A stretch of DNA of 64,000 nucleotides from the NCBI RefSeq assembly GCF_014805625.2, contig NW_023998414.1:17365154-17429153 (forward strand), given 5' to 3'. Positions 1 through 12,040 of the stretch are shown piece after piece (positions within the stretch are counted from its first letter, which is position 1; the number at the start of each line of letters is the position of its first letter). The stretch is from Glossina fuscipes (Eukaryota > Arthropoda > Insecta > Diptera > Glossinidae). The position numbers and the translations under genes are program-made. The notes beneath the pieces are model-generated. The model did not search any database, was not told where the DNA came from, and was given only the letters and a program-made list of their open reading frames with translations.

Positions 1-239
1 AACAGAATTATCTCGCTCAATGAGAAACAGAGTTCCTTCAATGCACTCATTAGTACACTTTTCCTTGTTGACTGGGTGGATAAAATAGAACCTCACGGAA
101 CGAAGAAGAAAAAAAGAAAGGAACAATTTCCACCCGTTATTTCAATATACTTATAACATGTGTAAACACAGTCTAATCGGCGTTTAGACGCCCTAACCCA
201 TTTCAGCTTTTTCATATAAGCAATTTTTCAAACGAAGCT

Positions 240-395
240 TTTGTATGGGAAGTAATCGTAAAAATGATCCTATCCAAACAATGTTCTACAGCGTTCCTTC
301 TTGGGCTCCAGCCCGAGCACATTAGTATGCTGGCGAGCAGACGGACAGAGAGGCAATCTTATTTAAATCAATTCAAGAAGTGGTTCTGAATAAAT
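240..395 (+). repeat. Palindrome-ended dispersed repeat, copy 1 (3' part)
   Basis: This stretch shares the internal block found in the other copies of the family: 'gtcgtaaaaatgatcc', a 'cgttccttcttgggctc' block, and a purine-rich 'gcagacggacagagag' block followed by 'aaatcaattcaagaagtgg'. The same order occurs in the copies at 49547, 53225 and 61400. Neither end of the element is clear, so it is a decayed fragment. No protein is encoded. Confidence 0.5.
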
Positions 396-2144
396 CGGCT
401 TTTCAAAAGGCATCTTTTTCAAAACGTGCTAAATGTAACGTACATCGAAACAGACTTTATATAACTGACATCATAAATGATGTAAACATTAGGTACATAA
501 ATAAATTCTATAAATTGAAACTCAATCGTATACGACATAAGATTCAGTTATTCACAAGTTGTCGCTCACAGCGTCCATCAAAGTGTAAGGAGATGGATGT
601 CAACACGCAGCTTCTACGAGATTGCATGTTAATCTGGAAAAATACGCATTTAAAACTAGGGAAAAGTCGAAGTTGGCTTGGAATGGATATGCAGTAAAGT
701 ATGAAGCAATTCGAAAACGTTTGCGAAAACATTTTCGTTTCGTCTTAATAACGATGATTCATACGCTCGTTCGTTCGATTCCAGCGAAAGCAACAAAAGA
801 AGTGCTCCTTCAGTTGGACCGTGAGCTTGTCTCCCGATTAACGATTATTCTTCAGACCTGTCAAATCTTCAATTGGTACTGGTTCAGACCGATGTACTCA
901 TATTTAGCAGATCAGCAGTTCACAAAAAATTTAAAGATGTGCGAAAACATATTGATGAGTATTGCTCCTAGAAACTGCAATGATTCTGTCGTGAAGTGAA
1001 TCAACAGCTATACAATAAATGGTTTGTAATAAATTGAATTTTCTCAGAAAATTTACAGAATTTATTTGCGCATCTACCATAATAACACCGAATGCTTGTA
1101 CATAGCGGTGCAAGTTCAAAGAGGAATATTAAATAGCTGCAAAGGCTTTTATGTTAATTAAATCAATCACTTTCTAAATTATGAAAAAATTATTATTATT
1201 ATTTTTTTTTCAATGTAATAAAAATGAAATTTCGATAATTATGCTTATGATAGATAATTAATGAACTTGAAAGTGTTGATCAATTTACATCAGTTTCATT
1301 TTTGTTGCACAGAGTAAGAAAAACGAAAAGGACAGAGATAGAGACTCATTATCCCTTGCAAGATGCCACACAATTCATTAAAATGAATCATTCATCCTAT
1401 TTCATTTTGAATGGGACAACAATTAAGAGGGCTACATATTATATATAGGATGAGTCATGCAATAATTTTTGGATGTATACCATCACAAGAAAACCTTTGT
1501 CGATGCAATATATATTTTACTGAACTGTGATTAATATGCGGGTTCATATTTGTATCGATGCTGCCCATAAACTGCTGTAATTATTAAAGAACATCTAATA
1601 ATTCGGTAAAGGGACTAAGCGATGTGATGCTGTGTACAGCAACAACTACCGAAAAGCCATACAGATTGTGTCGTGTTGAGAAAAAAGATATACAAAAGAT
1701 ACTGCTCGCAATGGGTGACCAATTATAGAAGGTATTCTTATGTGTTATACGTCCGACTTCCTTCGAGATTTAGTTAAGTATAATTGAATGGTAGTTTCTC
1801 TATGGTAGGGTACCATAGAGGGCATTAAGGGTGAATCGTACCCATTTTAGCCCAGAATACGGCCTAAAGCATACGAAGTTCTCTTCTAAAAGTCTTGCAG
1901 TTTTGTGAATTTCATGAAAAAAACTTCTTTGTAACAAAAATTTGAACGCATTCAAATGATGATAAAAAATGAAAATATATAAGTGCTACCCAGTTAATCT
2001 GTTATGCAACGACAAATTGCCAAACAAGTAAATAATCGATTTTACAATGGAAGTATTGCTTTCTGAACGCTATAATAGATAAGCATCATCATCGTCGTGG
2101 TAAGAGTGTAAGGCATTGTAATGAAAATATTAGGTTAATAGTGG
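396..2144. other. A+T-rich stretch with no supported gene
   Basis: No exon can be supported here. A 125-codon open frame runs at 622-999 on the plus strand; it begins MHVNLEKYAF and is rich in basic and hydrophobic residues. I recognise no domain, and neither a good acceptor nor a good donor frames it, so I leave it unassigned. A perfect short palindrome lies at 1798-1820. The rest is A+T-rich sequence with short TTA runs near 1190-1210. Confidence 0.5.
1798..1820. repeat. Perfect short inverted repeat
   Basis: Two 10-base arms (ctctatggta and taccatagag) are exactly complementary around a 3-base loop ggg. No element boundary or gene is evident next to it. It may be a chance hairpin or the relic of a transposon end. 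Confidence 0.6.
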
Positions 2145-2281
2145 TTTTTTTTTTTTTTTTTTTATTCATTTATTGATTTAGTTTTTGCGTGTACATAAAT
2201 TTTTAAAAATAGATTATGATATGTAAATAGAATAATATATCATATCTAATTGTGATTAAAATCAAAAAAAAAAAAAAAAAA
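2145..2281. repeat. Poly(T) tract and poly(A) tract 100 bases apart
   Basis: A run of about 19 T (2145-2163) is followed at 2264 by a run of about 18 A. The sequence between is A+T-rich. The pair could form a snap-back structure or mark two retroposition tails, but homopolymers are so common in this window that chance is the simpler view. Confidence 0.6.
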
Positions 2282-2701
2282 CATGGTAGGTACTTGAATG
2301 TATCTGCAAATACACATGTATATTAAATAAATAAAAACGTCAAAACATCGAGTCATATATACATATCAAAAATATCGTAATAAATATTAATGTCATCATA
2401 AATCCCATTCTCATATAAGAAAATCTCTCATGCAATGCGCATTCACACGTGTGTGTACAATTATTCGGCTATGTGCACCGCACTCTATACACCCCTGAAC
2501 AAATTGCGTATCTGTGTGCGCGCACACACTTGATAACCCATAATTTATAAAAAATGTAGTTTTTTTTTTCTCTTGTGTGTGTGTGTGTGTTTTTTTTGAT
2601 TTAATAAAAGGCGAATAATTGGATGAATACATTCGATGTGTTTCAAAATATAGTAAGAGTAAAAATAAAGACATATTTTTTGTGCAAAACAAACAAGAAC
2701 A

Positions 2702-3794
2702 TAATAGTCGGGCAAGGCTCGACTATCTCAATATCCTACACAATTACCTCCAATACAGTTATTCACTCGTTTTCATAATAATACACAAAAGATTGCATAC
2801 TATTTTTATGCGAAAACCTACTTTTCACGAACGCCTGCATATTGGAGGATGCCCAAAACGTCACATGACATAATCTCAACCAAGCAAACTTAATTCACTT
2901 TGTATAAAATTTATACTCTTTTAGTTTTCCTCATAAAAAACTAGAAATTAGACTTTCTCTCCATATAAGGATTTTCATGATAACCCCTATATATGGTGGA
3001 GTCTAAATAATAGATCCATGTGATCCTAACTCTTTATCGGCAATTTTTTTGCTAAATTTGACCAATTTTCAGCATAAAATATTATAAAATAAAATCTTTT
3101 CATGAGAAATCTTATAGACAGCGAGGTCCAAGAAATAAATTCATGTGGTACAAATTTTGCCCGCGTAATGTTTATGTCAAATTATTATCATGAACAAGCT
3201 TTCATCGCAAAGCATTAAAAATTAGGCCTTTTTTGGAATGCAAGACTTAATATTTCCAAAAAAAAAAATATAGCTACATGGTCCAAATTCGGTAAAATTA
3301 ATGTCTTAGTCACTTTGCTATTACGAGCCGAAACATTGAAAATTATATCTTTTTACCATATAGAGATTCAGTTTTCGTAGAGATGGTCAAGGCAAGGAGA
3401 GAGATGGTACGGCAAGGGGATCAAATAATTGCTACGGCCGAACCAAATATTTAATATCAATTTAAAATGTCAAAGCACTATTAGAGAGCGAGCGTCTTTT
3501 GAAAAGTTTTGAAAAGTCGTTATATGGAGAGAGATCAAAAAAGTGCTTAAATCTGATTTCATTTTTAATAGCTTTCGTTCTTAGGTCAACACACATTATT
3601 GTACTAATTTTCAGCAAAATATTTCCAAACTGGCGACTTATAGATTGAATATAAGAAAGCATGACGGGCAGACATCAGACGGACAGGCAAGTTAGGGGTA
3701 TAATAACAAGTGGGCTTTAAGGCCTTCTGACTGTTACATACGTTCGCACAAACTTAATATACCATATAGCATAAGCGTAAGTAAGGTGTAAAAA
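2702..3794 (+). repeat. Palindrome-ended dispersed repeat, long copy
   Basis: The 5' end carries the hairpin 'tagtcgggcaaggctcgacta' at 2704-2724 (arms tagtcg and cgacta), followed by 'atatcctacac'. The 3' part carries 'gacatcagacggacagg' and 'ctgttacatacgttcgcac', then a decayed 3' end. The interior at about 2840-3010 matches the copy at 48627-49334: both have 'cataaaaaactaga' followed by a 'ctctccatataag/ctctgcatataaag' block. It encodes no convincing protein, so it looks non-autonomous. The paired palindromes suggest a Helitron/Helentron-type element, which is inference. Confidence 0.6.
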
Positions 3795-4368
3795 TGATAT
3801 GCGCGTTCGTAGATATATATATGTATGCTTTTATAGCCATTAAAGTCAATTAAGTAATCAGTCTTTAAATTCGTTTGTTGACATTATCTGAATTGGTGAG
3901 CATTTAAAAATTGTTTTCATGAATTTTTTGTTTCGTTGTCTTTTTCTGTTTTTGTTTTTATATTTATTATCAATTTAATCTCGTAGCTTTTCTGTTTTCA
4001 TAAAACCTATCGTTTACATGGATAATATTGAATATAAAATTTTAATGAATTTCATTTCGAATTAATTTCACATATCAGCGATCTGTAGTGAAAAGTATTT
4101 TAATGAAAGTCATTCGAAAAAATTTCATGTGCAAAAATTAATTTTAAAGCAAAAAAAATTGATTTTCAGCAGATTAATTCAGGTAATAATTTTTAATTAT
4201 ACGATAATAATAAATCTCTTTGTATAGAGATACGTTTCTCATAGAGTATGACGGCCCGAGCGCTCTTTGCTAAATGATAAATAATTCTTGAAAACTTTCT
4301 GCCAATATAAGTGGATTGGATTTCGTGACCTATGGAACTCACGGATATGTTCACATTTAACGAAATAC

Positions 4369-4372
<4 letters not shown>

Positions 4373-4406
<34 letters not shown>
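4373..4406. repeat. (AG)n microsatellite
   Basis: About 17 uninterrupted AG units are visible, followed by an imperfect ggaga extension. Confidence 0.95.
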
Positions 4407-4410
<4 letters not shown>

Positions 4411-6351
4411 AAGAATTATTCCGAATGCGATTCTTTTAATAAAGTAAAAGTTTAGCCAGTCAGTTTTGTTGTCTATAATGGTGGAAATAGGTGAAGGTTA
4501 ACAGAGAAATAGCGCTGACGACAACATTGTAGATTTCCTCCCATAATTTACTACTGATTAGGCGTCCACAGCGTTTTAGTTCGGTCAACGCATGTTGTGA
4601 TGGTATGTGTGCCTTAATTTGTTAATAGGGCTCCAGCTCAAAGTGGAGGGATTCCCGGATAGCTCTAAACTATCAGACAGACTATCAGTGACAATAACAA
4701 TTTTGAGTTTGTGTTTAGGACTAAAGTTCATTAGTTGAAGAATAGGTAGCCTTGATTTCGGTTGTGAAAAATGATGATGCTTTAGATGTTCGATAAGGGG
4801 TTTTAATAATAAAATCGTATTTTGTTCTTCCGAACTGTTTACTGGCAAACTAAAATATTAATTGACATAAAAGAGTTTTAGAAAAATTTGGATGCAATAT
4901 AACTGTTGTAAGCTCGTATATTTTATTCGTAAATGTTTTCGAACTCAAAGGATGCCTATGAAGCGTTTTGCATTTACAAAGACGGAAATTATATAAATTT
5001 TGCTATTCATTTTGCGACACCCAGAAATAGGGTGTATTCCCCTACACATCGGTATACTTAATAGATTCATATTGTTAATTTAACCCCGCCTATTTCCGTC
5101 TCTTCTACTGCCTCCAACTGCTTCGATGAATTTTGCCATTTTTGATATCCATTTTAAGTCAGCAAATCAAATGTAAATTTAATCCAATGCGTTTACAACT
5201 AATTCTGCGATTACTTGAAAATTTAAGATAGTTATAAGATTTAAAAGTAATGGGAGACAAGTAACTAATCCCGTCAAACTATGCTTTGACGCGTATGAAA
5301 TGTAACAGCAATGCAATTTTTGAGGGAGCGAATTCGAAATCTACTCGCGTTGCACATTTTTTTTATATTATGTGAAACTCAACACATCTCTTTTCATATC
5401 CATTGTTGATGGCTGGACGGTGAGCGTCACATATACAAACAAAAGTTCCTGATAAACAAAATGTAAAAGAACCGTAGTTCCATCTGTGTATTGCTGTTGA
5501 AAGGAAATGAAATCCATTTGATGAAGTTGCTAAAATTGTATTTTATACTTAGTAAGTTCGCAAGGAATTCATTCATCATGAGCTATTCCAACCAGGGCAG
5601 ACGTCCTCTCTAGTGCCCGTAACGCATGTGCTTGAAACGTGTAAGTGAGTTATTTCCGATTACACAAATTTTTAATTAACCGCAAAAAGGGGGATCTTAG
5701 CTGGTTTCACGGTTTAGTTCGAACCTTTCCCCGCCCGATCACCCTTTTGTTTCGAGAAAATGCTTTATAGTGAAAAGCTTAACCGGATTTAAAAGAGGCT
5801 TATGAAAAACACTTGGCTCTTGGTTTTTGGTATACGAATCCTAGCGATTATGAGTTTATAAGAAAAAGTCAACCGATCGAAATGGTGGATATTTGATATG
5901 ATATAAGATATTTACTATATATTATTATATAGTAGTTATTTGATTTAAAATAAGAAGATGTTAAAGTTTTTGTGAAAGGGTTGCATGACATTTTTCCTTT
6001 ACTCTGATAATTATTGGACCCAATTCAAAATTTTATAATTCAACCAACTAACGGCTGATGATGAGTTAATAAATTAAAATCGCCTCACCATGAACATAAA
6101 GCTTTTATAATTTCCTTCCTTGCAAATGCCTTTAGTATGCGCTTTAAAAGAGCAGAGTACAGAAATACATTCATTAGACTCAATTGTGTTTGGGTGACCC
6201 TGTATAAGCTCTGCCAGAGAATATAATCGCATAAGCTAATTGCCCGTTCAACGTCCGAAGTGCTTGATTTGAAAAATTCGGCTTCAATAACTGGATGTTA
6301 CATGCGGTGTAGCTCTATCTTGCTGAAAATGAACATTATTGATGTCAATTT

Positions 6352-6389
6352 CCTCTCTCTCTCTCTCTCTCCCTCTTTCTCTCTCTCCC
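6352..6389. repeat. (CT)n microsatellite, slightly interrupted
   Basis: Runs of CT are broken by ccctctt. A short open frame that crosses it is a by-product of the repeat. Confidence 0.9.
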
Positions 6390-8192
6390 ACCATATTATC
6401 AAGTTGCCAGTAAAAGCTTCTCTAGATTCATTTTCGAGTAAATACCGAAAGACCGTTTAGTGCACTACTTTAAAATCCATACCCGACAGTACATTTTTTT
6501 TTTGTAATTTATTGCTTTTTCTCGAATTATTCGAGAATATCACACAAGATAATGATTTTCGTGATACGTTTGAATAATTTCATTTCATTCACTCTACATG
6601 TACATAACTATGATTAAAATTGTATATCATTTTTATTGCCAAATTCCGTTATGATATTTAGAATAAAAGGTCGCGTCTGGGCAATACTTAGTAACGATAT
6701 TCAGGCATGATATTCGGCAGACCATGTGTTAAGCAATTTTCTCGCTCACGTTCAAAGATATACATGGGGAGTTTTTGGGAAGGCGAAGCTCACCAGAATA
6801 AACGATGCAATACTCTCCGTCTCATATATTATTATATTAAGATAATTTAGTCACGTCCGTCTTTCTGCACACGCTTCAATTTGTTCCGATAAAGAGTTTT
6901 AAAAGTCTTTCATTTTATATTCTTTATGTTGTTTGCATTTGTCTCTAGTTCCAGATAAGTGAACAATACTTTGAGCATTGATTTTTTTTTAATAATACCG
7001 GAAAAGGATTGAAAATTTCGAAATATATTCATAAGCTAATCCAAGTACATGCATATGTCAGATAGTTTAAATTTAAAGGAAGCAGAATTGTGTATACATG
7101 TACATAGGCAACGAGTACCCAACGACCCAATGACAAGACAAAAATTAAAAATTTTCATATCTACCCTCTTGATTCGGAAGGAAAACGGTGGGGATAGTGG
7201 GGAGGGGGGGGGGGCGGTATATGAGCAATTCACCACAAAATGAATATGGTTTTCCGATTCGCTTCTATTTATCATCTGTGCAAGTAATATAAGAGATTTT
7301 TTATGACACTTATTGTTAACACTAAAAACGACAAACATAATTTATTAGTGCCCATAAAAAGCGATTTTACGAGATAGGAAATTAGTACAATAGTTATAAT
7401 CGACTGCTTATATACCCTAATTGCAAATGCATTTCCTCTGCATGCATAAAGTCTGTGCACGCATGTGTGAGTTGAATATAAAATTTCTATTCATTATTAG
7501 CGATAGTGCGGCTGCGAAAGTAAAATATAAATAAATAACAACGAATAAATAAAAAGACAAGCTGGCATACAGCAATTGATGTTGGCATCATCAGCAGGAA
7601 TCCACACACATTTCAGATATGAGCTCCATAAAAAAGGAAAAATCACATACCACGGAATAAAACTTTTCTTCTTTTCTAAGAGAATATTTGATATCGTTTT
7701 TTTGTTTTTTTCTAATTTTCAAATTTATTCTTCTTCGTAAATTCTTAAATCCTTTAAATATGAAAACACAAAAAATATTTTATAAAAATCGTATTACTTA
7801 AGAATATTTTCTTTTTTTCATATGTATATAACTGATTGTGCATAATACATCGCAATAGCATTGCCCTCTACTCGCTTATCACGAAAATTAAAAGTAAAAC
7901 AATTAAGGCCTTCTATAATGACATAATGATTATGTAATAATGATTAATTATTTCGGACTAATTGAAACCGTAGCGAAACGGAAATAAGCGAGACAATATA
8001 TTCACATTAAAGCGAAACTTAAGTTTTATCTTTTTCCCCGGACATCCCTTGTATTCTTGAAATTACGTTATTCTCGTTAAATCAAAGTGGACACCAAAAG
8101 TGATCATATCTAGTGGCGCTGCAATAAACGTATGCAGATCGGAATTTTTCTTAGAAGTTATTCCACACAATTGAATAAAAACAAATGAAAAC

Positions 8193-8548
8193 ATTGTAGC
8201 GGGCCACAGTGCGCCATTAGACATCCTACACCACTCCACAATTATTCATAGAACGACCTTTGAAAATGAGGAGTTCCATGAGAAGTGGTCGAAGAAGTGG
8301 TGCAATCTGGACCATTTGCAAACGTATTCGTCTTTGGTTGAAAATATCCCAGTGTAACAAATTTCGTCAAAATATCTCAAAAATTGAGACCTATAGGTTG
8401 CATACAAGAAAACAAGGCCCGCGAGCGGGCAGAGAGATGGACAAGCTCAATAAGGAAAGTTGAGGTTATCTCAAGAGTTTCTGGGTGTTGGATGGATTAG
8501 CAAAACCTATATAGAGTCTAGTGCCACAAATGGTGTAGGGTATCAAAA
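8193..8548 (+). repeat. Palindrome-ended dispersed repeat, near full-length short copy
   Basis: The copy starts with 'tgtagcgggccacagtgcgcc' (a decayed form of the 5' hairpin) and 'catcctacaccac'. It contains the conserved block 'aaatatctcaaaaattgagacc' at about 8370 and ends with 'gccacaaatggtgtagggta'. Its 5' 'cctacaccac' and 3' 'gtggtgtagg' style ends are inverted copies of each other, so the unit is about 350 bases long with internal ends. A 67-codon open frame inside it is incidental. Confidence 0.65.
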
Positions 8549-9331
8549 GCTTTAATATGCTGCATGTTTCATTACTTATCAACATAATCCATTGAAATCC
8601 ATTAATATTTTCGAAAAAAGTTTAACATCGAAAAAGAAACGCCTTCACTCATCTATTGTAATAAGATCCGTTGAATTAAAAAATACTTTTTTTTAGGGTG
8701 TTTTAAAGAACTATGCAAATATTCATTAGCGAATATTTCTCAAGGTCCAGATCTTTGACCCGGAAAAAAAAAGAATATGATATGTTATGTACTTTATGGG
8801 TTTGCTGCTGTCCTTCAGACATTTTTGTCGGTTCGCTTAACAGTTCTGTTTAAAGTATACAGTTAAGAAAAAATGCGAAGATAATTAATTATAAAATTCA
8901 TTTAGTCTCTTATTTATTGAGTGCGCGCAGGAAGAGCGTCAGTATCGCTTTGAGGAAAATCTTAAAGATCAAACTGTTAAAAATTAACTTCGATAAGAGG
9001 CAATTGAACAAGAACCGTTAATTATGCGAGACCAAAACCAAGAAAGCTGGATCATTATTAGACACCTTTACGTTTTAAAGGACACCATGCTTATGAATAG
9101 GAGTATTGCAGTGTTTCATTTACTTTCATTTAATTTCATCCGTTGCTGTAGTGAGTACTCGATTCGCAATCTGATTGTTTGGGCCCGATCAACCATGAAC
9201 GACGATGCGACCACATTCTATCTCATTATACCCATTTCCTTTCGCTGACCATAACCGTGTCCTTGTACACTCGTACAGGACATCCTCTGAGCAACTGGTC
9301 GTAAATATATTATAGCGACAATAAAAATGTG

Positions 9332-9371
<40 letters not shown>

Positions 9372-10109
9372 TTATTAAACTATCAACTAATAGCCACACA
9401 CAGCTAGCCATATAATGAATATGCGCTGATCTAGAGTAACGAGCGTTCCAGCCAAATGAAGAACGTAAAACTTAAGATTTTTTTTATTATGTCTATTAAA
9501 ATAAACTTTTTTCTTACTGCACGCGAAATAAAAGAAGAGCAGCACAAATTCTGGGAACATTGCTTCATCATTACTACATTTATATAGCTTGGATAATGTG
9601 TAAGGGTAGAGATGCTACCTTTAGTGCATGAAATTCAGGTTAATTTTTTCCAATTTATTGACCAAGGATCAATTAATTTACCGAAACGATTTTTTTACAC
9701 ATGTCCGCACATTTAATGACCTACTTAAAATTTCTTTGCAATGGTTTTATAAAATGAAAATACCCGCATAGTAAAAACAAGTTCTCCATATTCTTATTGA
9801 CCGCCTTTTGTATCTTCAATGCAAATTAATTACGAAAATTATATTCGGCTGTGTCTGTATATTTTCCACCTATAATTTTTTTCTTAAAAGAAGAGGCGAA
9901 CAAAAATACAAAACCAAATTTCGTTAATCTATATTGATGTATACTCTAAGTCTATAGATTGGAACTCGAAATTTGTTATTCTACAGGACTTCGAATGCTT
10001 TTGTCGTACTTTATAAACAGAAGCAGTAATTTCGCTTCTCTTTTTTGACTCATATTCATCAGACGGTTAAAATAAACCATTAAAAAAGCGGTTTATTTAC
10101 TATAAAGCT
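8549..10109. other. A+T-rich stretch with no supported gene
   Basis: A 74-codon plus-strand frame at 9024-9248 has no recognisable domain and no convincing splice sites. A TG microsatellite lies at 9333. A pyrimidine-rich acceptor-like site (ttattctacag) ends at 9984, but the frame after it closes quickly. Nothing else stands out. Confidence 0.5.
9333..9368. repeat. (TG)n microsatellite
   Basis: About 18 TG units are uninterrupted and end in tgcg. Confidence 0.95.
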
Positions 10110-10910
10110 TTAGTTCAAATTTAAAGTCAATCGGGAATTGAAAGCGTTAGAAATGCGGCTCCGGTTTGGAAAAACTAATATCAAGAAAGACGCGATTAAC
10201 GGTTTCAGAAGCAAGCTTCTGTAGTTAATTCTCTTTTTGTAATATTTGCTTATGTTCTGCAGGTGCGCTCTACAGCGACGCTTTAACAGCGACGAACCAC
10301 GATGCTCGGAGAAGTGATAACCGTCCTTTACGCTCATAGGGCAGGATGTGCATTCTAAATGTCGAGAGACGCACTCACTCTACCTTTTACATCGATTACA
10401 TCTTTTCAAGATTAAAGTACAATTGACACGTGACAAAGTATTGATGTGCTCGCAGCTGACGAAAGTGTGTTGGCCAACACCCTTATTATCCTCGGGAATC
10501 GTGCTTAACGTGGGATATATTGTGCACAAGTGTAGGTTTCTCCAAGGCAAGTACATCTTCGCGGTAAAGAGATTTTTGCATTAATCCAGTTTTTCAAGGG
10601 ACCTTTCTCAGTATTCTCATTCGTTCGACATGAAGCGCTCCCATATATCCTTCATCGCACTACACAGACATGACGTTTTCGAACACGTTACTACCCCCTT
10701 TGAGAGCAGTCTAACTACAGTCACCTTTGCCGCCGTTTTAAATACTTCCATTTTCAAGTCGAACTTTCCCTCTCCGCTCAATTTAAAGATTTTTCTTGAC
10801 CGCCTGATTACTGTGCGCAATATGCCCTCTTGCCTGACTGCTAGGTACGGGCTGTATGTTTGTATCGTAACGGGTATGATTATCCCGCATTTAAGCATTT
10901 AGATGTTAGA
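10110..10910. other. G+C-richer island with long open frames on both strands
   Basis: Base composition here is visibly less A+T-rich than the flanks. The plus strand has open frames of 78 codons (10348-10584) and 90 codons (10630-10902). The minus strand has 93 codons (10898-10617), including the peptide SGEGKFDLKMEVFKTAAKV, and 75 codons (10337-10110), with few stops between them in related frames. I recognise no domain. A decayed coding transposon or retroelement fragment is the likeliest reading; a host exon is possible but no matching splice pair is clear. Strand cannot be decided. Confidence 0.3.
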
Positions 10911-11672
10911 TAAGCCTCGGTGCAGACAAGCGTTGGGACAGCAATGGCTCAAAGCCATTTCCTTTTTTCTTTTTGATACCTCATGCCTACATGTATGGGG
11001 GCCATTGGTTGGTCAAATCAGATAAAAAAGCAAAGTAAAAATTTTTTTTTATTTCTTTCAAAATTAATATACCCCATCCAAATATGCCGGATATAAAACT
11101 AATCCATTTTCAATGAACAGATGACATATATAAGATGTAACAAGGCAGAAAAAAAAAAAGAAGAAAAATCATACGCCTGTGACGGATATGCGGTAAAATA
11201 CAAAAAGTTAAAGAGCATTGCATTGCATTCGTCCAACTCGTATAGATATTGAAATGCTTATATAAATCAGTTAATTAATGAAGTCAACTATAAAATAACC
11301 ATCGAGCTAATAAACGTAAAATAATTGATTGATTTTCGATTTTTACGACACACGACTGAATTATCGTAAATCTAAATTGATCGCAATTAATTGATATATT
11401 GATGCACAGTGCATATGTATGCCATCGCCAGCCAGTTTTCGCTCAATTTACGCTAAAGGTCATTTAAATCATTAAACAAATCAAAAACAATGTCCAGGAG
11501 TTTGGTTTAAAAAATAATAAAAAAAAAAAGAAAAAGAAAAGCAAGAAAGAAAGAAAGAAACAAACACACACGCACGCAACCGTACAAACACTTTTGCTGT
11601 GAAGGTGTGAATGAACACATTCACCAGCAAACGCTTGAATGAAATTCTCGCATGGGTAAAAGGAATCAATTT

Positions 11673-11674
<2 letters not shown>

Positions 11675-11704
<30 letters not shown>

Positions 11705-11712
11705 TATAAATA
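11675..11712. repeat. (AAAT)n microsatellite
   Basis: Seven or so AAAT units continue into an atataaataaa tail. Confidence 0.9.
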
Positions 11713-11939
11713 AACTAACGGGAAAGATTTTTCAACATGACCTGATGCAATGCTATACGCAATCGTATCGATAAAATTGTATTGCGTACCTGAAAACATG
11801 GACCTTGTCGCAATCCGATTTTAATGATTCGCTTGATTTTTTCAATAATTTTTTTCGTTGCGTAGCATTGTTTGTCGTCACCAGGCCTGGATTGATGATT
11901 TAGTTTTTGCGTTCTTATTATTATATGCAAGCAAACGTT

Positions 11940-12040
11940 ATTCTCGTTACTCTTGTTGTTATTATTGTATTTGTTATTATTATTGTTGTTATTGTAATTA
12001 TATTTGTTATTATTTGTATATTTATTGTGCAATCCTTGTC
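11940..12040. repeat. Imperfect (TTA/TTG)n trinucleotide tract
   Basis: The plus strand is a mixture of tta, ttg and att triplets. On the minus strand it reads as a poly-Asn-like frame, which explains a long but meaningless open frame at 11715-12143. A similar ttg/att tract recurs at about 12308-12366. Confidence 0.85.

Larger units (their letters stand above)
3795..8192. other. Long A+T-rich non-coding stretch
   Basis: No gene is supported. The stretch holds simple repeats at 4373 and 6352, a G-run at 7203-7214, and an A+T palindrome at 5914-5933 (arms actatata and tatatagt). A short piece at 5030-5075 resembles the reversed 3' end of the palindrome-ended family. An 87-codon minus-strand frame at 4585-4848 contains the peptide KIVIVTDSLSDSLEL, which weakly recalls the TDS motif of retrotransposon RNase H domains. 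A good donor (GTAAGTGAG) lies at 5641 after a short open stretch at 5567-5640. Confidence 0.5.

Noticed and set aside
622..999. 125-codon plus-strand open frame
   Set aside because: No recognised motif, no good splice sites or start context, and composition like surrounding A+T-rich DNA; kept only as a note.
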